Assembly (NCBI GenBank): GCA_022824265.1
Contig: JAJEAG010000011.1
Location: 1-42,353, forward strand
Length of the DNA stretch: 42,353 nucleotides
Direction of reading: 5' to 3'
Source of the DNA: Candidatus Poribacteria bacterium
GTDB lineage: Bacteria > Poribacteria > WGA-4E > WGA-3G
In this document: in pieces, positions 1-8,704 of the stretch
Layout of the letters: every line of letters starts with the position of its first letter
How positions within the stretch are numbered: the stretch's first letter is position 1
Translations under genes and position numbers: made by a program
Notes under the pieces: generated by a model
What the model was told of the DNA's origin: nothing
Databases searched by the model: none
Seen by the model: only the letters and a program-made list of their open reading frames with translations

Positions 1-170
1 TATTTCGTCCTAAGTCTCCAACGTCCACGCACAACTGTCGGCAGTGGCAAAGTCATCTGCGGCGCAGTCACCATGGGCAGACGGTTCTAAAATAGCATAG
101 GACTTACGCACGATTTGTAGGCGCGCTTTGATGAAGTTTAAAAAATAAATTAGGTAATTCGGACCTAAAC

Positions 171-200
171 CCGGTAGATGCGGTTTCCTAACCACACCGG
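171..200. repeat. Imperfect palindrome with core GGTTTCCTAACC
   Basis: CCGG outer arms (171-174 and 197-200) and an inner GGTT-TCCT-AACC stem form an imperfect hairpin. The 12-base core is the reverse complement of the loop region of the perfect hairpin at 40357-40386, and GGTAG precedes both cores on the appropriate strand. This points to one dispersed repeat family present at both ends of the window. Confidence 0.5.
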
Positions 201-275
201 ACGCTAAAAGGAACTAAAATTTACCCGATTAAACCCTTAATCTTCATTGCCTCGCCCGCATTCTCACACAGTCCC

Positions 276-303
276 GTAGGTCGGAGCGATCAAAGCGACC
301 TAC
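276..303. repeat. Inverted repeat GTAGGTCG/CGACCTAC
   Basis: Perfect 8-bp arms (276-283 and 296-303) flank a 12-base loop in non-coding DNA. There is no T-tract, so it does not look like a terminator. It is probably another REP-like intergenic element. Confidence 0.45.
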
Positions 304-695
304 AACATATTGTGTAGTAATTTATTGTGAGCTAATATGTTTGTCTTCAACAGTGAATGTATTACTGGAAAAATCCTTCAGCGTATTCAGCGTATTCAGT
401 GATTCAGACAGTTCAAACGATACTAACAAAAATGAGCAAAATAAAAAAAGCAAAATTCGCGTCACATTCCTTATCCTGACTGGATTCATAACGTCACTGT
501 GACTTTCAAAGAAGTCACATAAATATAACACAAATTCATTCGGTTTTCGCCAATACGAAGGTATTCGTCTTAATGGTCTCTCCTACAAAGGAAGGCATAA
601 TATGGAAAATAATAAGATTCGGAAAACTGAATGGCTATGTGCAAATATTAACATATCTTGTTTTTTTTCAGTGTTTTATATATAATTCATAGTGT

Positions 696-1325
696 GTGAC
701 TCAGACTGCACCTATAATCCATAACTGTGTGAGTGTATTTGTGCCGATATTATCACAAGTCAATAACCAATCTATTAATGTTGTTGCGTTGTGTGGCAGC
801 TTACGTCAAGGTAGTACCACACATGCAGCATTACAGATTGCCCTATCGGGGGCAAAAGAGGTAGGGGCAGAAGTAGAATTAATAGATCTGAGAAAATACA
901 AACTTATTTTTCATGGTGAAATTGTTGATGAATCTGAATATCCTCCGGATGTATTCAAACTAAAGAAAAAAGTAAAACGTGCACACGGAATACTTCTCGG
1001 TACACCCGAATATCACGGTAGTTTCAGTGGGGTACTTAAAAACGCATTAGATCTGATGTGGTTTGAGGAATTCGAAAACAAGGTCGTAGGGTTAGTCGGT
1101 GTTTCAGGTGGTAAGATGGGGGCAGGTAATGCAATATCTATGTTGAGGACGGTAAGTGCAACATTACGTGCTTTGGTCATTCCGACTGATGTATCTATTG
1201 CGCAGGCATCCGAAGCATTTGATGAAAATGGCAACTTACATGATAAACAATTGACAGACAGAGTCAAAGCTGTTGGTCGTCAGGTAACAAAATATGCTGC
1301 GCTATACAATTCTGAAAAAATGTAA
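696..1325 (+). CDS. NADPH-dependent FMN reductase family protein
   Basis: This is a flavodoxin-fold flavin reductase of the SsuE/ArsH/YieF type, expected to reduce FMN or quinone-like substrates with NAD(P)H in the cytoplasm. The fold is shown by the phosphate-binding segment CGSLRQGSTTHAAL near residue 33 and the family motif PEYHGSFSGVLKNALDLM near residue 108. The actual substrate cannot be told. The start is uncertain: the listed GTG has no clear ribosome binding site, homology begins only near residue 27 (INVVALCGS), and later GTG codons at about 729 and 741 are alternatives. The next gene, rnhC, begins 10 bases downstream, which suggests cotranscription. Confidence 0.82.
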   Translation: MTQTAPIIHNCVSVFVPILSQVNNQSINVVALCGSLRQGSTTHAALQIALSGAKEVGAEVELIDLRKYKLIFHGEIVDESEYPPDVFKLKKKVKRAHGILLGTPEYHGSFSGVLKNALDLMWFEEFENKVVGLVGVSGGKMGAGNAISMLRTVSATLRALVIPTDVSIAQASEAFDENGNLHDKQLTDRVKAVGRQVTKYAALYNSEKM

Positions 1326-1334
1326 ACAAAAGAT

Positions 1335-1988
1335 ATGAATGAAATACACAGTTGGACGAATTGGATCGGCACTGATGAATCGGGGAAAGGTGACTACTTT
1401 GGTCCTCTCGTTGTCGCAGGTGTTGTTGTAAATTCTGAATGTAGTAGTGAATTGTTGGAAAATGGTATCACAGACGGTAAAAATATCTCAAATACACGCA
1501 TCAGAAAACTCGCTAATTGGATGTGGAACGAATATGAAAGGCACATTGAAGTGGAACAAAGAATGCCCGATGAATATAATAATGAATATGACGATTTAGA
1601 AAATCGCGGTGAGAATTCTTCAAGAATACTTGCAAATATGCACATCAATGTCATCCAAACACTTTCTAAACGTTTTGGCGTGAAATACGCGCTTGTGGAT
1701 AAGTTTCCATATAATAACATGACATCATTACTCACACAAAAGGATATAAAGATAAAACAGGTAACTAAAGGAGAAAGGGATGTGGCTGTCGCTGCTGCCT
1801 CAATAATCGCACGTGATAGATTCTTGACTGGTATGGAGACTTTATCTAAGAAGTATGAGTTACAATTGCCGAGAGGGGCATATCAAGTGATAGATGCAGG
1901 AAAGGAATTTGTCAAATTGAATGGAGTGAATTCCTTACGAAATGTAGCAAAACTTCACTTTCGAACGACACAACAAGTCATCGGGTAA
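1335..1988 (+). CDS. rnhC: Ribonuclease HIII, catalytic domain only
   Basis: It cleaves the RNA strand of RNA-DNA hybrids. The segment GTDESGKGDYFGP at residues 13-25 is the HIII-type version of the RNase HII/HIII active site and supplies the first Asp-Glu pair. VDKF near residue 117 and the GERDVAVAAASIIARDRF stretch near residue 137 supply the remaining acidic residues. At 217 residues it is about 90 shorter than the Bacillus-type enzyme, because the N-terminal TBP-like substrate-binding domain is absent. The catalytic domain starts almost at the initiator, and the preceding gene ends 10 bases upstream, so no longer start is possible. The ribosome binding site is weak. Confidence 0.88.
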   Translation: MNEIHSWTNWIGTDESGKGDYFGPLVVAGVVVNSECSSELLENGITDGKNISNTRIRKLANWMWNEYERHIEVEQRMPDEYNNEYDDLENRGENSSRILANMHINVIQTLSKRFGVKYALVDKFPYNNMTSLLTQKDIKIKQVTKGERDVAVAAASIIARDRFLTGMETLSKKYELQLPRGAYQVIDAGKEFVKLNGVNSLRNVAKLHFRTTQQVIG

Positions 1989-2066
1989 ATGAATATTACA
2001 AAAAATGGATTCATCGGTTTCAAAAGAAGATAAGAATAGAATTAACAAGTAAAAGGTATAATAGCG

Positions 2067-3245
2067 ATGTCTGATTCCGAAAAGTTTTTTGTTATTCATT
2101 ATGCTGAGGTCGGACTAAAAGGAAAAAACAGAGTATTTTTTGAAAAGAAACTTGCCCGAAACATTAGACTATCCTTGCATGGCACTGAATATTCCGAGGT
2201 AAAAAGACTACACGATAGAATCGTTGTGTATCTTAAACCAGATACAAATATCGTTGAAATTGAAAATCGTCTGCGGCGGGTCATGGGTATCGCTCATTAT
2301 GAGTTTGTAGTACGTGCCGACAAGGACATCGCAGGAATAAAAAAGACTGCTTTGGAGTTGACAAAAGGCAAAACTTTTGAGACACTAAAAGTAGAAACAA
2401 AAAGGTCCGATAAGGCATTTCCTTTAACATCTCCTGAGATTAGCCGAGAGGTTGGCGGGTATCTGATTCAAGAAACCGGTGCACAAGCAGATATGCACAA
2501 TCCAGACCTGCGTTTTTGGATAAATATCTCACATAACGATACTTATATTTATACTGATAAACTTCAAGGAATAGGAGGACTTCCGGTTGGTGTCAGTGGT
2601 AAAGTTTTAGTGATGCTATCTGGAGGGATTGATTCCCCAGTTGCAGCATGGCAAATGATCAAACGCGGGGCAAAGGCAGTATTTATACACTTTTATAGTT
2701 ATCCATATACGGATAAAGCATCTTTAGAAAAAGTGATGGACCTTGCCCGTATTTTATCAGAATCTAACTATAGGAGCGTTGTTTATCTTGTGCCATTTGG
2801 TGACCTGCAACAGATCATAGTAACCAAAACACCCGCACCGTATAGAGTTCTGTTGTATCGTAGGTTTATGACACGAATTGCTCAACATGTGGCTGCACTT
2901 GTAGATGCTGAAGCACTCGTGACAGGAGAAAGTCTTGCCCAAGTGGCATCACAAACGCTTCCGAACCTGCGTTCAATTGAAGCAATTGCTGAGATACCAA
3001 TTCTTCGTCCACTCATCGGTTTTGATAAAGTTGAGATAATAGAAAAAGCAGAAGAGATAGGCACATTTGATGTATCAACACTCCCGCACCAAGACTGTTG
3101 CTCACTCTTTGTTCCCAAGCATCCTGCGACCCATGCGTCACATGCAGAGTTAAACAAAGCAGAGAAAGGATTAGATACAACAACACTTGTTGAAGAAGCA
3201 ATTCAGAGACTTGAAAAACAGGTTATTAGTTTTTCCTATGAATAG
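2067..3245 (+). CDS. thiI: tRNA 4-thiouridine synthetase ThiI (no rhodanese domain)
   Basis: ThiI adenylates uridine 8 of tRNA and transfers sulfur to it; in some bacteria it also serves thiamine thiazole synthesis. The order is an N-terminal ferredoxin-like/THUMP region (about residues 1-165), then a PP-loop ATP pyrophosphatase domain with SGGIDSP at 185-191. The 392-residue length matches the short Bacillus-type form that lacks the C-terminal rhodanese domain of E. coli ThiI, so sulfur must come from a partner desulfurase not seen in the window. The C-terminal HQDCCSLF segment retains cysteines. AAAAGG lies upstream of the ATG. Confidence 0.93.
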   Translation: MSDSEKFFVIHYAEVGLKGKNRVFFEKKLARNIRLSLHGTEYSEVKRLHDRIVVYLKPDTNIVEIENRLRRVMGIAHYEFVVRADKDIAGIKKTALELTKGKTFETLKVETKRSDKAFPLTSPEISREVGGYLIQETGAQADMHNPDLRFWINISHNDTYIYTDKLQGIGGLPVGVSGKVLVMLSGGIDSPVAAWQMIKRGAKAVFIHFYSYPYTDKASLEKVMDLARILSESNYRSVVYLVPFGDLQQIIVTKTPAPYRVLLYRRFMTRIAQHVAALVDAEALVTGESLAQVASQTLPNLRSIEAIAEIPILRPLIGFDKVEIIEKAEEIGTFDVSTLPHQDCCSLFVPKHPATHASHAELNKAEKGLDTTTLVEEAIQRLEKQVISFSYE

Positions 3246-3337
3246 ACACGTGGTAATGATTTAGTGATATAGTTTTATTCAATTTAGACTGCGGAATTTG
3301 CGGTATGAAGCCTCATTAACAAGGAGTTCGCAGATTT

Positions 3338-4348
3338 ATGGATAAGATATTGCTCATTCGCCTCAGTTCACTCGGTGATATTGTTTTAACAACCCCCGCA
3401 ATCCGAGCTGTTCGCGCACACTTCCCTAATGCCTATATTGCGATGTTAGTTGCTAAACAATCCGCTGATGTCCTATTACAGAACCCACATCTGAATGAAA
3501 TAATTCAATTCAATCGATCTGCAAAAGATAAGGATACAGGGGAGATGTTACGTATCATCCGTATCTTACGCCAACGAAGATTCGCGCTTACATTTGATTT
3601 TCAACGTAAGTTTCGCACAGAATTGCTCATGTATTTCAGCGGGGCAAATGAGCGTGTTGGGAAAGGTAGACTCTGTACTATTCGTGTTCCAAAACAGGGT
3701 AAACAACATGCAACGGAAGACTATTTTGATCTATTGCATGCAGCAGGAATCGTAGCAGAGAACCGTGAATTGGAGATATTCCTTTCCAAATCTGAACGGA
3801 CAGATGCTTGTTATGTATTTGAAGAAGCTGACGTATCGGAAATGCAGTTAAAAGTGGGTTTATTCCCAGGTGCAGGATGGAAGTTGCGGGAGTGGATGCC
3901 TGACCGTTTTGCCTCAATTGGAGATAAACTTGTAGAAAAGTTTGATGCACAAGTCATCATTTTTGGTGGACCGAAAGAAGGGGAACTTGTCCGTTCTGTC
4001 ACGAATCTGATGCAGCATCCTGCTATTCCGTTCGCAGGAAATCTTCAGATCCGTCAGTTAGCGGCTTGTATAGAAAAGTGTGATCTATTTCTAACAAATG
4101 ACACAGGTCCAATGCATATTGCTGCTGCTGTCAGGACACCCACAGTTGCACTTTTTGGACCTGGCGATCACGTACGTTTCCAACCACTTGGTGAATCTAA
4201 CACAGTAATTCGTCACGATGTGCCATGTAGTCCATGTAAACAGTTTACGGAAAAATGTAAAGATAATATCTGTATGAAACAGATAACAGTTGATGAAGTG
4301 TGGGATTCTATCTGCCAGATTCTTGATCGGCAGCGGATAGGTATGTAG
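3338..4348 (+). CDS. Glycosyltransferase family 9 (ADP-heptose:LPS heptosyltransferase-like)
   Basis: Members transfer heptose from ADP-heptose onto the lipopolysaccharide inner core on the cytoplasmic face of the inner membrane. The N-terminus ILLIRLSSLGDIVLTTPAIRAVR is the family signature. The C-terminal donor domain shows GLFPGAGWKLREW, the TNDTGPMHIAAA motif and FGPGDHVRFQP. Length (336 residues) is normal. CxxC-type cysteines near the end (CSPCKQF, CKDNICM) occur in several relatives. A good ribosome binding site (AAGGAG) supports the start. It implies an outer membrane with heptose-containing LPS, or at least GT9-modified glycans. Whether it is WaaC-, WaaF- or WaaQ-like cannot be decided. 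Confidence 0.85.
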   Translation: MDKILLIRLSSLGDIVLTTPAIRAVRAHFPNAYIAMLVAKQSADVLLQNPHLNEIIQFNRSAKDKDTGEMLRIIRILRQRRFALTFDFQRKFRTELLMYFSGANERVGKGRLCTIRVPKQGKQHATEDYFDLLHAAGIVAENRELEIFLSKSERTDACYVFEEADVSEMQLKVGLFPGAGWKLREWMPDRFASIGDKLVEKFDAQVIIFGGPKEGELVRSVTNLMQHPAIPFAGNLQIRQLAACIEKCDLFLTNDTGPMHIAAAVRTPTVALFGPGDHVRFQPLGESNTVIRHDVPCSPCKQFTEKCKDNICMKQITVDEVWDSICQILDRQRIGM

Positions 4349-4373
4349 ATATTCAACTTAGGCTATTACATTT

Positions 4374-6275
4374 CTATTCCGTATGTACGTCCCATAATAA
4401 CACCGTTCCGTCCCTACCTGCACTTATGATAGTTTTTCCATCAAGTGAAAACCTCGCATCAAAGACTGTGCCGATATGGCGTGAAAACGTAGTAATGATG
4501 TCTCCAGTAGTAGCATCCCACAAAACTACCGTAAAACTATTTCCACCTGCGCCAACGATAGTTTTTCCATCTGGAGAATATTCAAGTGAACTGACAAAAG
4601 AGGAATGTTTGGTAAGTGTAGATTTTGCATTACCTGTAGTAGCATCCCACAACCGGACCTCTCCCTCATCATCTCCACTCACGATAGTTTTTCCATTGGG
4701 TGAATACGCCACTGAATAGACTCGTGCAGTGTGTCCGTTAAGTATTGCTTTGACATCTTGTGTCGCAACATCCCACAAACGTAACGTTTTGTCAGAACTT
4801 GCACTTGCGATAGTTTTTCCATCAGGAGAAAATGCAACGGTCCGAACTTCGTCGGTATGACCAACGAATAAAGCTTTGCGTTTATTCGTCGTTAAATCCC
4901 ACAAACACAAGTCGTTACCACTACCATTCACCACAGTTTTACCATCGGGGGAGTATGCAACTGAAAAGACACCACCAGTAGACCCTTTTGTAAGTTTAGT
5001 TATGTATTTCGCTGTGGTGACATCCCACAACCCCAAATTACCATCAAATTCACCCGCCGCAATAGTATTGCCATCGGGTGAAAAGGCAAAGTTATCAATG
5101 ACTTCTGCAGTAAACATGGATTTGAGGTGTCCTGTCTCAGCATCCCATAAACATAAGAAATTCTCAAACTCATCACTTGCGATAGTTTTTCCATCTGGAG
5201 AATATGCGACGTTAAAAACAGCACCAAAATGTTCATCAAGTGTATTTAATAATTTACCTGATTGCACATGCCATATTTTTACGGTTGCGTCATCCTCACT
5301 CACACTTGCTATAGTCTCTCCATCAGGGGCAAACACAACATATTTGACTGAACCGGTATGTCCTTGTAACATGGATTTGAGCTTTCCTGTCTTCGCATCC
5401 CATAAACCTACGATTTTGTCTTCGCTTCCACTGGCAATAGTTTTTCCATCAGGTGAATATGCAACTGAAAGTACGGCATCGCGATGTCCCTCAAGGGTTG
5501 TACGTATCTGTTTAGATTCGACATTCCATAAAATTATGGTCTCGTCTTTACCTCCGCTAACAATAGCTTTTCCATCGGGTGAATACGCCACAGAAAGTAC
5601 ATCATTACGGTGCCCAGCAAGTGTAGCTACATTTTCTCCTGTTGTTGTTTCCCATATATAAATTGAGTTGTCCCTCCAATCACCTGTAGTAACAACTGTT
5701 TTTCCATCAGGTGAATAAGAAAGCGATTTGATACTACCACGAGGATATGAAAAATCAGTTTTCTGTTCACCTGTTGAGATGTCCCACAAATACAAGTAAT
5801 GATCTCTTCCTCCAACAATAGATTTACCATCAGAAGAAAAGGCAATGGAAAGCACACTGCCTAATCGTCCTTTAAGTGTAGTCTTTAGTTCACCCGTAGT
5901 AGCATCTATTATCCGTAGGGGTTGAGAATTTAGATTTTCACCTCCACATGCAATGGTCTTTCCATCAGGTGAATATGCTATACAACGTCCCCATTCTTTA
6001 GAATGTTTGTTGAAAAGATGTCTTTCTATGCCGGTATCAGCATCATAAATCCAGATACCGATAGTTGTGCACACAGCTAACTGTGTGCTATCAGGAGAAT
6101 ATGCTACATTACCAATTAGCATGCCTTTTCCGAGACGCGCTTTAGCACCTTGTGGAAGACCCCAATGCATATAATCTTGGGCGAGAACAGTGATTGGAAA
6201 ACATATTACAGAGAGGATTGATAATATAAACAAACTTACCGTAAAAAATTTTATTTTCATTATTTTATACTTCAT
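4374..6275 (-). CDS. Secreted WD40-repeat protein, 14 blades
   Basis: An N-terminal signal peptide (hydrophobic stretch ending ITVLAQ near residue 33) is followed by about 14 WD40 repeats filling the rest of the 633 residues. Each is marked by a variant of V-x-S-V-A-Y-S-P-D-G-K-T-I followed by L-W-D. Fourteen repeats fit two seven-bladed beta-propellers. No enzymatic domain is visible, so it is probably an extracytoplasmic protein-binding scaffold. The repeats are very alike at DNA level, which produces long meaningless frames on the opposite strand (for example 4876-5661). The start could also be the ATG at 6260. It converges with the heptosyltransferase, ending 25 bases away. Confidence 0.9.
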   Translation of the reverse strand: MKYKIMKIKFFTVSLFILSILSVICFPITVLAQDYMHWGLPQGAKARLGKGMLIGNVAYSPDSTQLAVCTTIGIWIYDADTGIERHLFNKHSKEWGRCIAYSPDGKTIACGGENLNSQPLRIIDATTGELKTTLKGRLGSVLSIAFSSDGKSIVGGRDHYLYLWDISTGEQKTDFSYPRGSIKSLSYSPDGKTVVTTGDWRDNSIYIWETTTGENVATLAGHRNDVLSVAYSPDGKAIVSGGKDETIILWNVESKQIRTTLEGHRDAVLSVAYSPDGKTIASGSEDKIVGLWDAKTGKLKSMLQGHTGSVKYVVFAPDGETIASVSEDDATVKIWHVQSGKLLNTLDEHFGAVFNVAYSPDGKTIASDEFENFLCLWDAETGHLKSMFTAEVIDNFAFSPDGNTIAAGEFDGNLGLWDVTTAKYITKLTKGSTGGVFSVAYSPDGKTVVNGSGNDLCLWDLTTNKRKALFVGHTDEVRTVAFSPDGKTIASASSDKTLRLWDVATQDVKAILNGHTARVYSVAYSPNGKTIVSGDDEGEVRLWDATTGNAKSTLTKHSSFVSSLEYSPDGKTIVGAGGNSFTVVLWDATTGDIITTFSRHIGTVFDARFSLDGKTIISAGRDGTVLLWDVHTE

Positions 6276-6299
6276 TGCTGGGTATCTGAAACCATAAAG

Positions 6300-7352
6300 T
6301 TAACCGCAGACATTTTCAAAAACTCGTAATAGATTTCCTCCGAGAATTTTCTGAATAGCAGTATCAGTATAACCGCGTTTGCTCAAACCTTCGGTAATTT
6401 TGGGATATTCGGTTGCATCCTTTAGCAGATCTCCACCACCGTCAAAATCTGAACCGATACCGACATGATCAAGTCCAGCAACATCAATTGCATACTCAAT
6501 ATGATTGAGCAGCTGTGCAAAGGGTGGTCTATTTCTCCAACCGTCTTCTGTGATAAATCCCGGAACGAATGTAATCCCTACAACACCACCGTTGACGGCG
6601 ATTGCCTTGAGTTGTTCATTTGTTAAATTACGAGAATGGTTACATAAGGTCATGCAGTTACTGTGTGAGGCTATGATGGGTGCGTCTGTTATATCAAGCA
6701 CATCCCAAAATCCGCGTTCGCTAATATGTGATACATCTACCAACATACCGAGTTTGTTCATCTCTTTAACTAACTGCACACCGAATTTCGTTAACCCACC
6801 TCCTGTCTCACCTTCATCATTTCCTGTAGATGCCCATGTGTTGGGATTATGTGTCAACCCTATTGAGCGGACACCGAGTAGATAAAGCGATCGTAATATA
6901 TTCAAACTACGTTCCACGGCTTCACTATTTTCTATAGTAAGGACAGCTGCGAGTTTACCTTCTTCCTTGGCAGTATGGATGTCATCTACTTTTCGAACGA
7001 TACGGATATCCGTTGCGTTTGCATCTACCTCTGCATTGAACCAACCAAACGCATCTAATGCATAAGATAGATGATTTTTCCAAGCGCGCGTTACATCAAC
7101 AGCGAAAAATGCCACATCTATTCCACCCTCACGCATTTTTGGAATATTGAGTTGAATACCGATAGCATCCTCTGCAGGAGGAACACGTCCACGTAGGTAG
7201 GCAATCGTTCCACTATGTACATCAGGATTTTTAGTATGTTCGTCTGCAAGACTTATGTTACCACGACGAATATGTGCAACGATAGAATCATTATGCGAAT
7301 CTATAACAATAGATTTTATATGTAAATCAAGAATTGAGGTGGATATTGACAT
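6300..7352 (-). CDS. Membrane dipeptidase family protein (peptidase M19)
   Basis: This is a zinc-dependent dipeptidase of the renal dipeptidase family, an amidohydrolase TIM barrel. Visible metal ligands are His and Asp in VIDSHND (residues 17-23), the bridging Glu in VLTIENSEA, and His in VDVSHISERG and IIASHSNC. GIGSDFDGGG near the C-terminus supplies a further conserved Asp. Length (350 residues) is typical. No signal peptide is seen, so it is probably cytoplasmic, cleaving dipeptides or related amides. AAAGGA seven bases before the ATG supports the start. It lies 24 bases upstream of the WD40 gene on the same strand. Confidence 0.9.
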   Translation of the reverse strand: MSISTSILDLHIKSIVIDSHNDSIVAHIRRGNISLADEHTKNPDVHSGTIAYLRGRVPPAEDAIGIQLNIPKMREGGIDVAFFAVDVTRAWKNHLSYALDAFGWFNAEVDANATDIRIVRKVDDIHTAKEEGKLAAVLTIENSEAVERSLNILRSLYLLGVRSIGLTHNPNTWASTGNDEGETGGGLTKFGVQLVKEMNKLGMLVDVSHISERGFWDVLDITDAPIIASHSNCMTLCNHSRNLTNEQLKAIAVNGGVVGITFVPGFITEDGWRNRPPFAQLLNHIEYAIDVAGLDHVGIGSDFDGGGDLLKDATEYPKITEGLSKRGYTDTAIQKILGGNLLRVFENVCG

Positions 7353-7426
7353 TTATATTTCCTTTAAATATAGTTGCTTTATCAATATAAACATAGATAT
7401 ATCTACATTCATGAGGTATTCCTGGA

Positions 7427-7830
7427 TTAGGTAAGATCAATACAGTATATTTGGTGGGAGTCTTCGTGGACTGAGTCAAATGTAATTGTCTTTCCATCTG
7501 ATGACCATCGGGGATGTAAATCACACCGAATGTCGCCACTAAACTGCTCATCGTAAATTCCTCACCTATCCAGTGCATCATACTTCCTTGCTGTAGATTG
7601 AAAGCAGAAGTCTGTGCAAAAGAATTAAATGCATGTGTCTCACGGTCAATTAGTCCAACTTTTGCCACATCAGATTCCGTTGGACAATGGGTATGAAACT
7701 CTGTTTCCAATCCAAGATGATACCGACCAGTTTTATCCAAAGGATTAATCCCATAATATCCGAAGAAATGATGCTTTGGAGAAGAAGATAGTTTGCCAAT
7801 TTTATAATCAAATCTAACTTTATGAGGCAT
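7427..7830 (-). pseudogene. Internally deleted and frameshifted beta-propeller-type protein gene
   Basis: The first ~95 codons (from MPHKVRFDYKIG to MMHWIGEE) read like the N-terminus of a larger protein, with FFGYYGINPLDKTGRY and a QQGSMMHW segment. After about 7550 this frame becomes unconvincing. Another frame then gives [18 protein letters not shown] followed by [11 protein letters not shown] and QIYCIDLT, ending at the TAA at 7427-7429, which looks like a propeller-type C-terminus. From memory, related planctomycete/poribacterial proteins run to nearly 400 residues with these two blocks at opposite ends. I infer loss of the middle plus a frame change at the junction. The original frame runs on to 7327 and overlaps the start of the dipeptidase gene. 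Confidence 0.7.
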
Positions 7831-7915
7831 ATTGAAACCTTATTTTTGACATTTTGAAACAATCCAACCGTGTTAACGTTATAATATGTTAACAAAAGGG
7901 GAAGGCTATTATACT

Positions 7916-8650
7916 ATGAACTTTATAGCCAAAACAGATATAGGTAACCTTCGGGATAGAAACGAAGACTCATATTTTTTTGATGATAAAAACCGACTGT
8001 TTGCAATTGCTGACGGTATGAGTGGACATGCGCGTGGTGATATAGCAAGTCGGATTGCACTCCAAGTCTTTGAGGAATGGGTGGCAGAATCACCAAATCC
8101 TGCAAGTGATTTAGGTCCAATCAACAGACTCAATATCCTTGAAAGACTTGCGATTGAAGCTAACCGGCGGGTATATACCATGGGACAAGAGTCTCTTCAA
8201 TATCAACGGATGGGAACAACACTTACCGCAGGTTTTGTAACTCCGAGTTACCTTGCCTATGTCCATATTGGTGATAGTCGTCTTTATGTGCTCCACAACG
8301 ACATTCTTACACAAATTACAACCGACGATTCATTAGTCCAAAAGATGATTGAGAAGGGTGAGATTACCCCCGAAGAAGGTCGTATCCATGCAAAACGAAA
8401 TATCATTACACAAGCTGTGGGATTATCTGAAGAGATAACACCTGCCACGAACGTTTGTCCACTTGCCCCTGGTGATATTGTCCTTGCATGCACTGATGGT
8501 CTACACGACCTAATTACCGATGATACCGAAACTCGCAATATCATTTCATCGGCACCAACGCTTGAATCAGCGAGCGAAAACCTAATCAGTAGGGCACTTG
8601 CCTATGGTGGCACTGATAACGTAACAGTCCTCCTCAGTAGTATTGATTAA
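7916..8650 (+). CDS. PP2C-family Ser/Thr protein phosphatase (Stp/PrpC-like)
   Basis: A metal-dependent phosphatase that removes phosphate from Ser/Thr residues, usually counteracting Hanks-type kinases. All PP2C motifs are present in order: RNEDSYF, FAIADGMSGHARGD, TTLTAGF, VHIGDSRLYVL, the ITTDDSLVQ...AKRNIITQAVG stretch, ACTDGLHDLI and GGTDNVTVLL, so the metal-binding aspartates are intact. Length (244 residues) fits the minimal bacterial form without a membrane anchor. I chose ATG 7916 because GGGGAAGG lies about 10 bases upstream and the domain begins at once; an ATG at 7886 would add ten unconserved residues. No kinase gene is in the window. Confidence 0.92.
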   Translation: MNFIAKTDIGNLRDRNEDSYFFDDKNRLFAIADGMSGHARGDIASRIALQVFEEWVAESPNPASDLGPINRLNILERLAIEANRRVYTMGQESLQYQRMGTTLTAGFVTPSYLAYVHIGDSRLYVLHNDILTQITTDDSLVQKMIEKGEITPEEGRIHAKRNIITQAVGLSEEITPATNVCPLAPGDIVLACTDGLHDLITDDTETRNIISSAPTLESASENLISRALAYGGTDNVTVLLSSID

Positions 8651-8704
8651 ATTGACCGTCATTCCAAACATTTTTTGACATAACCGATCCGATAATTTCT
8701 ATTC

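Larger units (their letters stand above)
1..695. other. Non-coding region with degenerate palindromic repeats
   Basis: I see no convincing gene in this stretch. It holds several inverted repeats: TTAGGT/ACCTAA around 150-168, a hairpin at 171-200, GTAGGTCG/CGACCTAC at 276-303, and GTGACTT/AAGTCAC at 499-518. Short open frames exist but lack support: a 27-codon frame at 602-685 behind an AAGGAAGG, and a - strand frame at 322-531 with a hydrophobic stretch. The repeats suggest REP-like intergenic elements. Confidence 0.5.

Noticed and set aside
322-531. - strand frame of 69 codons with a hydrophobic stretch
   Set aside because: No clear ribosome binding site and no known family; the hydrophobicity comes from T-rich codons in AT-rich DNA.
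602-685. 27-codon frame behind an AAGGAAGG motif
   Set aside because: Very short, AT-rich and without recognisable features; a ribosome binding site alone is not enough.
4876-5661. Long open frame (261 codons) on the + strand
   Set aside because: It is antisense to the WD40 gene and its repetitive translation simply mirrors the WD40 repeats.
4374-6275. Regularly spaced DNA repeats that could suggest a CRISPR array
   Set aside because: The spacing (~126 bases) and translation show coding WD40 repeats; there are no unique short spacers.
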